A stretch of DNA of 64,000 nt from Nisaea sediminum (GTDB lineage Bacteria; Pseudomonadota; Alphaproteobacteria; Thalassobaculales; Thalassobaculaceae). This document shows positions 9,476 to 17,332 of this stretch, one piece after another. Every line of letters begins with the position of its first letter. Position 1 is the first letter of the stretch. The position numbers were made by a program, and so were the translations under genes. Location of the stretch: positions 124,001-188,000 of the forward strand of contig NZ_JACZCQ010000010.1 in NCBI RefSeq assembly GCF_014904705.1, in the 5' to 3' direction. The notes under the pieces were generated by a model. It ran no database searches. It was not told where the DNA came from and saw only the letters and a list, made by a program, of their open reading frames with translations.

Positions 9476-9568
9476 TTCTGGAACACCGGTTCAACTATCT
9501 AAAATGCCATGTATTTCGGCGAGCGATCAGAGCGCGCGTCCCGCTTCCCGGGATAACCAGCGAACAGA

Positions 9569-9596
9569 TTGACAGCTCCGCCGGCGAGGCTAGGCT
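9569..9596 (+). promoter_or_regulatory. Candidate sigma-70 promoter for the LysE gene
   Basis: A perfect -35 TTGACA at 9569-9574 is followed after 16 bases by TAGGCT at 9591-9596, which keeps the most important -10 positions (T1, A2, T6). The predicted transcript would begin about 35 bases before the ATG at 9637. Confidence 0.5.
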
Positions 9597-9636
9597 CCTC
9601 ATCCGGCGTTTTCCGCCTCCAGCCTTCCGGATTCTC

Positions 9637-10224
9637 ATGCTTTCATTCGCAACGGCGATCTTCTTTCTCATCATCACGCCCGGAATTGGCGTTTTGACGG
9701 CAGCCGGCGTCGGGGCTGGATACGGCTTTGCAGCCGGCATACGCTTCCTGATCGGGCTCTGCATCGGCACCAACGCGGTGGCCGTGCTCACCGTGACCGG
9801 GATCGCGGCGATCGTGCTTGCAAATCCGATCCTCGGGCCGGTGCTGCTCTACGGATCGGTCGCCTACCTGCTTTATCTCGCCTTCAAGATCGGCTGGGCC
9901 GGCTCGAAGATCGCCTTTGTCGAACGGCAGACCGCGCCGGGAATCGTCGGCGGGTTCCTTCTGCAGCTGATCAATCCGAAGGCATACGCGGTCAACACCA
10001 CGCTTTTTTCAGGTTTTCATTTCATGCCCGAGAACATGAGCATGGAACTGGCGCTGAAATTCCTGATCATCAACGCGATCTGGGTTCCGGTTCACCTGCT
10101 CTGGCTCTGGGCCGGGGTCTCGCTGAAGCATCTCGATCTGTCGGAGAGGAGCCAGTCCGTGATCAACAAGGGCATGGCGCTGTCGATGCTGATCGTTGTC
10201 GGGCTTGCGGCGATGAAAGGCTGA
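9637..10224 (+). CDS. LysE family amino-acid exporter
   Basis: Inner-membrane protein of 195 residues with about six hydrophobic segments. The N-terminal helix carries ITPGIGVL, the LysE/RhtB motif usually read as PGP, followed by the glycine-rich GYGFAAGIRFLIGLCIGTN segment; the middle has QLINPKAYA, the family's conserved NPK element. These exporters pump out amino acids or related metabolites. It is 18 bases from the following aldolase-like gene and probably shares its transcript, so its substrate may be a hydroxy-amino acid, which is inference. Confidence 0.85.
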   Translation: MLSFATAIFFLIITPGIGVLTAAGVGAGYGFAAGIRFLIGLCIGTNAVAVLTVTGIAAIVLANPILGPVLLYGSVAYLLYLAFKIGWAGSKIAFVERQTAPGIVGGFLLQLINPKAYAVNTTLFSGFHFMPENMSMELALKFLIINAIWVPVHLLWLWAGVSLKHLDLSERSQSVINKGMALSMLIVVGLAAMKG

Positions 10225-10242
10225 GATGAGGGAGTGATAAAG

Positions 10243-11394
10243 ATGATCGACATGTCTTCAAGCAATCCTGAAGTCGGATACGACATGCCGGCGGCCGTCG
10301 GCATGCCGGAAGCCGAGATTCAGACGCCCTGTCTGGTGATCGACCTCGACGCTTTCGAGGACAATCTGCGGAAGATGGGAAAACTCTGCGCCGGGATGGG
10401 CGTGAAGCTCCGGCCGCACGGCAAGATGCACAAGTCTGCCGACATCGCCCGCCGGCAGATCGAGATCGGCGGCGCAACGGGGATCTGTTGTCAGAAAGCC
10501 TCCGAGGCCGAGGCCTTCGCGCGCGGCGGCATCACCGATATCCTCGTCACCAACCAGGTCCGCAGTCCGCGCATGATCGACCGGCTGGCCCGGCTTGCGG
10601 GCGACGTGAAACTCGGCATCTGCGTTGACGATGCGGAGAACGTCGCGGAACTCTCGGCGGCGGCGACCCGGCACGGCAGCGAGATATCGGTGCTGGTCGA
10701 GATCGATTGCGGCGCCGGTCGCTGCGGCGTCGAGCCGGGGGCGCCGGCGGTGGAACTGGCGAAAGCGATCATGGCCGCGCCCGGGCTCGTCTTCTCGGGT
10801 ATCCAAGCCTATCACGGCGCAGCCCAGCATGTGCGTGCCTTCGCCGAGCGGAAAGCGCGGATCGACGGCGCCATCGCCCTTGCGCGGGAAACCCGCGATG
10901 CGCTCGTCGCGGCCGGCATTCCCTGTCCGACCGTGACCGGCGCGGGAACCGGCAGCTACATGTTCGAAGGCAATTCCGGGGTCTATACCGAGCTGCAATG
11001 CGGTTCCTACGCCTTCATGGACGCGGATTATGGCAAGGACCTCGACGAAAGCGGCGCGCCGATCTCCGATTTCAAGAACGCCTTCTTCCTGCTCACCTCG
11101 GTCATGAGCACGGCGAAACCCGGGCAGGCGGTCTGCGATGCCGGCCTCAAGGTCCAGAGTATCGATTCCGGCCTGCCGGTGATCTTCGGACGGAACGATG
11201 TCGAGTATGTCGGCTGCTCGGACGAGCACGGTACGATCCGCGATCCGGGTAATGTGCTGAAGGCGAACGACAGGCTGAAGCTGGTGCCGGGCCATTGCGA
11301 TCCGACCTGCAACATCCACGACTGGTATGTCGGCGTGCGCGGCGGCAAGGTCGAATGCCTCTGGCCTGTGACGGCGCGCGGCAAGGCCTACTGA
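10243..11394 (+). CDS. DSD1-family PLP enzyme, 3-hydroxy-D-aspartate / D-threonine aldolase-like
   Basis: Fold-type III PLP enzyme that would cleave a D-beta-hydroxy amino acid to glycine and an aldehyde (glyoxylate for 3-hydroxyaspartate). The PLP lysine lies in RPHGKMHK, and the metal site is the C-terminal GHCDPTCN, both hallmarks of the D-threonine aldolase / D-serine dehydratase family. A GTG at 10234 is possible, but the AGGGAG ribosome site ends there and fits the ATG at 10243 (8-base spacing), giving 383 residues. Gene order LysE, then this enzyme, then (opposite strand) LysR suggests amino-acid catabolism plus export. The exact substrate is open. Confidence 0.85.
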   Translation: MIDMSSSNPEVGYDMPAAVGMPEAEIQTPCLVIDLDAFEDNLRKMGKLCAGMGVKLRPHGKMHKSADIARRQIEIGGATGICCQKASEAEAFARGGITDILVTNQVRSPRMIDRLARLAGDVKLGICVDDAENVAELSAAATRHGSEISVLVEIDCGAGRCGVEPGAPAVELAKAIMAAPGLVFSGIQAYHGAAQHVRAFAERKARIDGAIALARETRDALVAAGIPCPTVTGAGTGSYMFEGNSGVYTELQCGSYAFMDADYGKDLDESGAPISDFKNAFFLLTSVMSTAKPGQAVCDAGLKVQSIDSGLPVIFGRNDVEYVGCSDEHGTIRDPGNVLKANDRLKLVPGHCDPTCNIHDWYVGVRGGKVECLWPVTARGKAY

Positions 11395-12284
11395 GCAGGC
11401 ACGCCCTCGTAGAACGTTCTTCGTTCCGCAAAATGCCGGGCAAGCGCGTCCTTCAGGGCTCGCAGCCGCGCCAGGTTCTTCTGGTCCGGGCGGGAGAGGA
11501 TCCAGATGCTCCGGTCGGCGATCAGCTTCGCGCCGGGTACGCGCACCAGGCCGGACTGGCAGTCGCCGAGGAAACAGGGCAGGAGTGTCAGGAAAGGGCC
11601 GTGTCGCGTGATCTCGATCTGGCTCCGGTGCTCCGGGCATTTATGCACCATGGCGAGGCCGGTGATCCCGGTCTCCTCGGTCCAGCCGGTACCCTCGTCC
11701 TCCTTCGCCCAGCCGAGCCAGCGGACGGCACCGCGGTCCCGCTCCAGCAGCGCGCGGGTCTCCGCGCTTGCATAGACCGTCTTGCGGTACTGCATCACCC
11801 GCTGGCCGATGGCTTCGTCGTCGACCTCAAAGGCGAGGCGGACGGAGAGATCGGCCTCGAGCTCGGCAAAACGGGTGAAGCGGTCGGTGATCTCCAGTTC
11901 GATCTCGATTTCCGGGTAATCCTCCGCGAACCCGGCCAGCGCAGCACCGAGCCCAGCGGGGCAAAGCGCGAAGGGAATGCTGACCCGGATGGGGCCCTTC
12001 AGTTCCGCATCCCGTCCGGCGGCGAGACTTGTCGCGGTGCGGAAGGCGGTCTCCATCTCGGCCGCATGGCGGGCCAGCTCCGTTCCTTCCGCGGTTGCTT
12101 CCAGCCCCCGGCGCGTCCGCCCGAAGAGGCGCGTGCCAAGCGTCTGCTCGACCGCGTTCAGGCGCTGCAGCACGGTGCCGTGATTCACCCCGAGGTCTCG
12201 TGCGGCCGCGCGGATCGACCCCGCCCGCGCGACCGCGAGCACATACCGGAGATCGTCCCAACTAGTGGATAAAATTTTGACCAT
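11388..12284 (-). CDS. LysR family transcriptional regulator
   Basis: About 298 residues: a winged helix at about 9-68 (DDLRYVLAVARAGSIRAAARD ending in RTRRGLEATAEG) followed by a LysR effector domain. Its 3' end overlaps the aldolase-like gene by seven bases, and its start faces the PLP enzyme at 12362. The ATG at 12284 was preferred; an in-frame GTG at 12326 would add 14 residues but lies within the shared promoter region. Neither start has a strong ribosome site. An inverted repeat over the start codon suggests autoregulation together with control of the divergent gene. Confidence 0.85.
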   Translation of the reverse strand: MVKILSTSWDDLRYVLAVARAGSIRAAARDLGVNHGTVLQRLNAVEQTLGTRLFGRTRRGLEATAEGTELARHAAEMETAFRTATSLAAGRDAELKGPIRVSIPFALCPAGLGAALAGFAEDYPEIEIELEITDRFTRFAELEADLSVRLAFEVDDEAIGQRVMQYRKTVYASAETRALLERDRGAVRWLGWAKEDEGTGWTEETGITGLAMVHKCPEHRSQIEITRHGPFLTLLPCFLGDCQSGLVRVPGAKLIADRSIWILSRPDQKNLARLRALKDALARHFAERRTFYEGVPAQ

Positions 12285-12299
12285 AATGGTGAATATTAT
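12283..12299. promoter_or_regulatory. Candidate LysR operator between the regulator and the PLP enzyme gene
   Basis: Perfect inverted repeat ATAAT-N7-ATTAT that begins at the regulator's start codon and lies 63 bases upstream of the divergent gene. It fits the T-N11-A pattern of LysR sites. A TATAAAT element at 12314-12320 may be the -10 of the rightward promoter. Confidence 0.4.
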
Positions 12300-12361
12300 C
12301 GCTCTTTGGTCCTTATAAATAGCCACTTAAGGTCCCGCATTCGCATTTGACGGAGGTGACA

Positions 12362-13309
12362 GTGCGCGGACAGACGATTATCGACCGGATCGGCAACTCG
12401 CCGCTGATCGAGCTGCGGAAACTGGTACCGGCCGGGGCGGGCCGGGTATTGCTCAAGCTCGAAAGCGAAAACCCGACCGGCTCGATGAAGGACCGCATGG
12501 CGCTGGCCATGGTGGAGGCGGCGGAGCGCGACGGGCGGCTCCCGCCCGGCGGACCGGTGGTGGAATATACCGGGGGCAGTACCGGTGTCTCGCTCGCCAT
12601 GGTCTGCGCGGTGAAGGGCTATCCCCTTCACATCGTCACGTCCGATGCCTTCAGCCTCGAGAAGCGACGGCACATGCAGGCGCTCGGCGCGAAGCTGACC
12701 GTGGTGCCGAGCGACAAGGGCGCTATGGACGCGGCGCTGACCCGCGCGATGATCGCCGAGGCGGACCGGATCCAGCAGGAGACCGGCGCCTTCTGGACGG
12801 ACCAGCTCAACAATGCCGACCAGCTTGCGGCCTACCATGCGATGGGCGCGGAGATCTGGGAGCAGACCGGCGGGCGCCTCCATGCCTTCGTTCAGGCGAC
12901 CGGGACAGCCGCCTCGGCGCGGGGCGTTTCCGAGTTCCTGAAGGAGCGGGGCAAGGATATCCGCACAATTGCCATCGAGCCCGCAGAATCGGCGGTGCTG
13001 TCCGGCGGTCCGTCGGGCAAGCACAGGATCGAGGGCGTCGGGGCGGGGTTCGTGGTTCCGCTCTGGGATCCCTCGCCGATCGACGAGATTGCTGCCGTGA
13101 GCACGATGGAGGCGATGGCGATGTCCCGCCGTCTGGCGCGCGAGGAAGGGCTTTTCGCCGGCACCTCGACCGGGGCGAACGTCCTCGTCGCCCTCCGTGA
13201 AGCGGAGCGGCTGGGGCCGGACTCCGTCATCGTCACCGTGATGTGCGACAGTGGGGTCAAATATCTGAGTACCGAGCTCTACACTGGAGAGACGAGAGAT
13301 GCCGGTTGA
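12362..13309 (+). CDS. Cysteine-synthase-like PLP enzyme
   Basis: Fold-type II PLP enzyme of about 315 residues. The PLP lysine is in NPTGSMKDRMA, the phosphate loop is TGGSTGVSLA, and the C-terminal pocket has MCDSGVKY. This is the cysteine synthase / cystathionine beta-synthase branch, with TGGST where classic O-acetylserine sulfhydrylases have TSGNT, so the actual beta-replacement or elimination reaction is uncertain. The GTG at 12362 is preferred because GGAGG lies five bases before it; the TTG at 12347 would place that ribosome site inside the gene. It overlaps the following glycosylase gene by 11 bases and is divergent from the LysR gene. Confidence 0.82.
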   Translation: MRGQTIIDRIGNSPLIELRKLVPAGAGRVLLKLESENPTGSMKDRMALAMVEAAERDGRLPPGGPVVEYTGGSTGVSLAMVCAVKGYPLHIVTSDAFSLEKRRHMQALGAKLTVVPSDKGAMDAALTRAMIAEADRIQQETGAFWTDQLNNADQLAAYHAMGAEIWEQTGGRLHAFVQATGTAASARGVSEFLKERGKDIRTIAIEPAESAVLSGGPSGKHRIEGVGAGFVVPLWDPSPIDEIAAVSTMEAMAMSRRLAREEGLFAGTSTGANVLVALREAERLGPDSVIVTVMCDSGVKYLSTELYTGETRDAG

Positions 13310-13973
13310 AAGCTTTGCCGCGATCCGTCGACGGGCCGAGGAAAAACATGGCGGTGCCGCCGCATTGGACAAGCGCATCACCGAGGGGCTGCGGCCGGGC
13401 GATCCGGCGGCTCTCTCCGACGACCGGATCCTTGCGGAGATGGCCAAGCGGGTGTTCCAGGCCGGGTTCTCCTGGAAGGTGATCGAGGCCAAATGGCCGG
13501 GATTCGAGGAGGCGTTCGACGATTTCGACATCGCCGTGAATGTGGAGATGAGCGCGGAGCGGCTTGCCTCCCTGATGGCAGACGACCGTATCGTGCGCAA
13601 CAAGCCGAAGATTCTCGCGGTGCGGGACAATGCCCTCTTGGTGGAGCAGATGGCGGCGCTTGACGGCAGCGCGGGCAGGTTCCTCGCGAAATGGGACCGG
13701 ACCGATCAGATCGGTCTGCTGGAGTATCTGAAGGAGCACGGCACCCGGCTCGGCGGCGCGACCGGGCAGTATTTCCTCCGCTTCGTCGGTTGGGACGGCT
13801 TCATCCTCTCGAAGGATGTGGTCGCGGCGTTGGGGCAGGCCGGCGTGATTGACGGTCCGGCCACCTCGAAATCGGCCCTGGCGAAGATCCAGGCCGCCTT
13901 CAACGCGTGGCACGAGGAGAGCGGTCGCCCGCGCGCCGAGATCAGCCGGACGCTGGCGCTCTCTGTCGGCTAG
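13299..13973 (+). CDS. DNA-3-methyladenine glycosylase I family protein
   Basis: Base-excision repair enzyme family, 224 residues. The fold is recognisable from DDRILAEMAKRVFQAGFSWKVIEAKWPGF, LMADDRIVRNKPKILAVRDNA and the C-terminal GATGQYFLRFVGWDGFIL, which correspond to the helical core of Tag-type glycosylases. It overlaps the upstream PLP enzyme gene, so the two are cotranscribed even though their functions are unrelated. I do not see the full set of zinc-binding residues of E. coli Tag, so this is a divergent member and substrate is unassigned. Confidence 0.8.
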   Translation: MPVESFAAIRRRAEEKHGGAAALDKRITEGLRPGDPAALSDDRILAEMAKRVFQAGFSWKVIEAKWPGFEEAFDDFDIAVNVEMSAERLASLMADDRIVRNKPKILAVRDNALLVEQMAALDGSAGRFLAKWDRTDQIGLLEYLKEHGTRLGGATGQYFLRFVGWDGFILSKDVVAALGQAGVIDGPATSKSALAKIQAAFNAWHEESGRPRAEISRTLALSVG

Positions 13974-14091
13974 AAAGTAGGCGCGCGGGATTCATAACGT
14001 GAGCCCGGTTCTCCGATAAGCATTTCTCCGGTTTCCATCCGGTTCCGTCGCCTGCAAGCTCGCCCGGAGTTCAGATCGCGGGGGAGACGGG

Positions 14092-15051
14092 ATGAAGATC
14101 GGGTTCATCGGACTTGGAAATGTCGGGGCCAAGCTGGCGGGCAGTCTGCTTCGGAACGGCGCCGAACTCACGGTACGCGACCTCGACGCGGCGAATATGC
14201 AGCCATTTATCGAGCAAGGCGCGGCAGCCGGCGCAAGCCCGAAAGCGATGGCGGAGGCCTCTGACATCGTCATCACCTGCCTGCCGAGCCCGGCGATCTC
14301 CGCGTCGGTGATGGAAGCGGAAGACGGCATCCTCGCCGGGCTCGCGCCGGGGAAGATCTGGGCGGAGATGTCGACCACCGACGCCGATGAAGTCAAACGG
14401 CTCGGCGCGTTGGTCGCGGCAAAGGGCGCCGAGGCGGTCGACTGCCCGGTCTCCGGCGGATGTCACAGGGCGGCGACCGGCAATATCGCGATCCTCGCCG
14501 GCTGTGCGCGACCGACCTTCGAGAAGATCCTGCCGGTGCTGACCATGATGGGCCGCCGCATCCTGCATACCGGCGATCTCGGTACCGCCTCGGTGCTGAA
14601 GGTGATGACCAACTACCTCGCGACGGCCAATCTGGTGACGCTCTGCGAGGCGCTGGTGACCTCGAAGGCGGCGGGGATGGATCTCAACACCACTTTCGAG
14701 GCGATCCGCATCTCCTCCGGCAATTCCTTCGTCCACGAGACCGAGAGCCAGGTCATCCTGAACGGCTCGCGCGACATCAGCTTCACTATGGATCTGGTGC
14801 TGAAGGATGTCGGCCTCTTCCACGAGATCGCGGAGAAGAATGGCGTCCCGCTGGAGGTCTCTCCATTGCTCTGCGACATCTTCCGCGACGGCATTTCCCG
14901 CTTCGGTCCGCGCGAGCTCTCGCCCAACATCATCAAGCGGCTGGAAGAGGCGACCGGCCTCGACATCACCGCGCCGGGCTTCCCGGCGGAGATGGTGGAT
15001 GACGAGCCGGAGGCGCCGGGCTATGAAATCGTACCCCCGGGGCGCGCTTAG
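14092..15051 (+). CDS. NAD(P)-dependent beta-hydroxyacid dehydrogenase, 3-hydroxyisobutyrate type
   Basis: Soluble oxidoreductase of 319 residues with an N-terminal Rossmann fold (GFIGLGNVGAKLAGSLLRNG), the substrate-site motif DCPVSGG near residue 122, and the catalytic lysine in SVLKVMTNYLATANL near 170. The helical C-terminal domain carries KDVGLFHEIAEKNGVPLEV. A GGGGGAGA ribosome site precedes the ATG. It is followed 41 bases later by an aldehyde dehydrogenase, so the pair probably oxidises a hydroxy acid or alcohol-derived intermediate in sequence. The specific substrate is not readable. Confidence 0.87.
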   Translation: MKIGFIGLGNVGAKLAGSLLRNGAELTVRDLDAANMQPFIEQGAAAGASPKAMAEASDIVITCLPSPAISASVMEAEDGILAGLAPGKIWAEMSTTDADEVKRLGALVAAKGAEAVDCPVSGGCHRAATGNIAILAGCARPTFEKILPVLTMMGRRILHTGDLGTASVLKVMTNYLATANLVTLCEALVTSKAAGMDLNTTFEAIRISSGNSFVHETESQVILNGSRDISFTMDLVLKDVGLFHEIAEKNGVPLEVSPLLCDIFRDGISRFGPRELSPNIIKRLEEATGLDITAPGFPAEMVDDEPEAPGYEIVPPGRA

Positions 15052-15092
15052 GGGCCGCTCCCGACGGACAATCTGCAGCCGGGAGGAGAGCC

Positions 15093-16517
15093 ATGCTGGA
15101 CCGACGCGCATTCTTCATCGACGGAAGCTGGGTCGCACCGATCGACGGCCAGGATTTCGAGGTCGTGAACCCGGCGACCGAGGAGGCCGTGGCGGTGATC
15201 TCGCTCGGCGGCGCCGAGGACGTGGACTATGCCGTCCGCGCCGCGCGGGACGCCTTCGAGATGTGGAGCGAGTCCGCAATCTCCGAACGCGCCGACCTGC
15301 TGCGCCGGGCGCGCGAGATCTATCTCCGGCGCCGGGACGAGTTCGCCGAGGCGATGACCATGGAGATGGGCGCGCCGCGCGACTTCTCGCGGGAGAGCCA
15401 GGCACCCTGCGGCGACACGCTCCTTGCGTCGGCGATCGAGGCGCTGGAGGCACATGTCTTCGAACGCCCGAGCCTACGCGGCGGCAGCACGCTGCGCGAC
15501 GAAGCGGCGGGTGTCGCCGGGCTGATCACACCCTGGAACTGGCCGGTCAACCAGGTGATGGCCAAGGTCGCCTCGGCGCTTGCCGCCGGCTGCACCATGG
15601 TGCTGAAGCCGAGCGAATACGCGCCGCTCTCCGCCGGCATGGTGGCGGAGGTGCTGGCCGAGGCGGGCTGCCCGCCGGGCGTCTTCAATCTCGTGCATGG
15701 CGACGGCTTCTGCACCGGCACCGCGCTCTCCGCCAATCCGGGGATCGACCTGCTCTCCTTCACCGGCTCGACCCGCGCCGGCACAGAAGTGATGAAGGCG
15801 GCGGCGGACGGCATCCGCCGGGTGGCGCTGGAGCTTGGCGGCAAGAGCCCGAACATCCTCTTCGCCGACGCCGATCTCGACACGGCGCTGCGCTTCAGCG
15901 TCCGGAACTGCTTCTCCAACAGCGGCCAGTCCTGCGACGCGCCGACCCGCCTCTTGGTGGAGAAGAGCGTCTATGACGAGGCGGTCACCATGGCCGGGCG
16001 CTTCGCCGCCGAGGTGCAGGTCGGCGACCCGCAGCAGCCGGGCGACCACATCGGCCCGCTGGTGAACAAGATCCAGTTCGAGCGGGTACAGGACCATATC
16101 CGCAAGGGGATCGAGGAGGGTGCCCGCGTCGTGACCGGCGGTCTCGGCAAGCCGGACGGGTTCGAACGGGGCTATTTCGTCAAGCCGACGATCTTCGCCG
16201 ATGTCGACAACGGCATGCATGTCGCCCGCAACGAGATCTTCGGCCCGGTGCTGGTGATGATTCCGTTCGACGGCGAGGACGAGGCGGTCGCCATCGGCAA
16301 CGACACGGATTACGGCCTCGCCGCCTATATCCAGACCTCGGACGCGGCGCGGGCCCAGCGCGTCGCCCGCCGGCTCAGGGCGGGGAACGTCTATATCAAC
16401 GGAAATTACGGCGACACCGACGTGCCTTTCGGCGGCTACAAGCAGTCCGGCATCGGCCGCGAGAATGGGCCGTTCGGGCTTGCGGAGTTTCTGGAGACGA
16501 AGGCGATCACGGGGTAG
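15093..16517 (+). CDS. NAD(P)-dependent aldehyde dehydrogenase
   Basis: ALDH superfamily enzyme of 474 residues. Substrate-channel motif TPWNWPVNQ, cofactor motif GSTRAG, general base in ELGGKSPNILF and nucleophile cysteine in NSGQSCDAPTR are all present, as is the C-terminal PFGGYKQSGIGRENG. GGGAGGAG precedes the ATG. It follows the beta-hydroxyacid dehydrogenase on the same strand, which supports a two-step catabolic unit. Subfamily and substrate are not assigned. Confidence 0.9.
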   Translation: MLDRRAFFIDGSWVAPIDGQDFEVVNPATEEAVAVISLGGAEDVDYAVRAARDAFEMWSESAISERADLLRRAREIYLRRRDEFAEAMTMEMGAPRDFSRESQAPCGDTLLASAIEALEAHVFERPSLRGGSTLRDEAAGVAGLITPWNWPVNQVMAKVASALAAGCTMVLKPSEYAPLSAGMVAEVLAEAGCPPGVFNLVHGDGFCTGTALSANPGIDLLSFTGSTRAGTEVMKAAADGIRRVALELGGKSPNILFADADLDTALRFSVRNCFSNSGQSCDAPTRLLVEKSVYDEAVTMAGRFAAEVQVGDPQQPGDHIGPLVNKIQFERVQDHIRKGIEEGARVVTGGLGKPDGFERGYFVKPTIFADVDNGMHVARNEIFGPVLVMIPFDGEDEAVAIGNDTDYGLAAYIQTSDAARAQRVARRLRAGNVYINGNYGDTDVPFGGYKQSGIGRENGPFGLAEFLETKAITG

Positions 16518-16549
16518 GGGAGCTTCCGGCCCACCTCATCCAAAAAAAG

Positions 16550-16633
16550 CGTCATCCCGGCGCAGGCCGGGACCCAGGGAACATAGGATCGTGTCCTTCG
16601 ATCTCCTGGGCCCCGGCCTCCGCCGGGGTGACG
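16550..16633. repeat. Double-hairpin intergenic inverted repeat, copy 1
   Basis: The left arm starts CGTCATCCCGG and folds on itself (CCCGG-N6-CCGGG); the right arm ends CCGGGGTGACG and also folds (CCCCGG-N6-CCGGGG). The two arms are also complementary to each other, including the inner CCAGG/CCTGG. The first 28 bases are identical to copy 2. It lies between the aldehyde dehydrogenase stop and the cytochrome b561 start. Confidence 0.85.
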
Positions 16634-16713
16634 ATCATCGGAGCAACTGTCGCATACCCACCGATGTCGGCTACACTATGCACCGTCCCGATCACCACCC
16701 GGCAGGGAGCCCC

Positions 16714-17268
16714 ATGCAGGACGACCGCTATTCCCTCCCCCAGCGCTGGTTGCACTGGATCATCGCGCTGCTGGTCCTCGCCGCGCTCGGCGCCGGCACC
16801 CTGTTCTTCACCCTCGGCTTCGACGGGTTGATGAAGACATTCGGCGGCGACCTCACCAACGCGATCTACAAGTACCACAAGACCGCCGGCGTCCTCGTCC
16901 TCGCCCTGATGCTGCTCCGCCTCGTCCTGCGTATTCGCCTCGGCGCGCCGCCAAAGCCGGACAGCCTGACCCCGCCCGAACGCATCCTCGCGACCGGGGT
17001 GCAGCACCTGCTTTACGTGATGCTGATCGCGCTCCCGATCCTCGGCTGGGCGGCGACCGCCGCCGGCGGCTATCCGGTGGAGTTCTTCAACTGGACCCTC
17101 CCTGGCCTGCTCGCCAAGGACCCGGCGCTCTCGGAAACCCTCTTCGCCCTGCACGGCCTCGCCGCGCTGGCCGTCGCGGGCCTGATCGGCCTGCACATCG
17201 CCGGCGCGCTCCGGCACTGGCTGATCAAAAAGGACGGGGTGATGCGGCGGATGAGTTTGTTTGGGTGA
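16714..17268 (+). CDS. Cytochrome b561 family membrane protein
   Basis: Four-helix diheme membrane protein of 184 residues. The start at 16714 gives the family's standard N-terminus, DRYSLPQRWLHW, and is preceded by AGGGAG. Candidate heme histidines lie in QRWLHW, YKYHKTAG, VQHLLY and the last helix (LHIAGALRHW). Such proteins pass electrons between the quinone pool and periplasmic partners. An upstream in-frame ATG at 16679 would add 12 residues without family support. It stands alone between a repeat element and the AT-rich gene. Confidence 0.87.
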   Translation: MQDDRYSLPQRWLHWIIALLVLAALGAGTLFFTLGFDGLMKTFGGDLTNAIYKYHKTAGVLVLALMLLRLVLRIRLGAPPKPDSLTPPERILATGVQHLLYVMLIALPILGWAATAAGGYPVEFFNWTLPGLLAKDPALSETLFALHGLAALAVAGLIGLHIAGALRHWLIKKDGVMRRMSLFG

Positions 17269-17332
17269 GAGCGAAGTATTATAAGGCACTTAGTGCGCGA
17301 TTATTGTTGCGCATGATGCAAAAAATGCTTGA

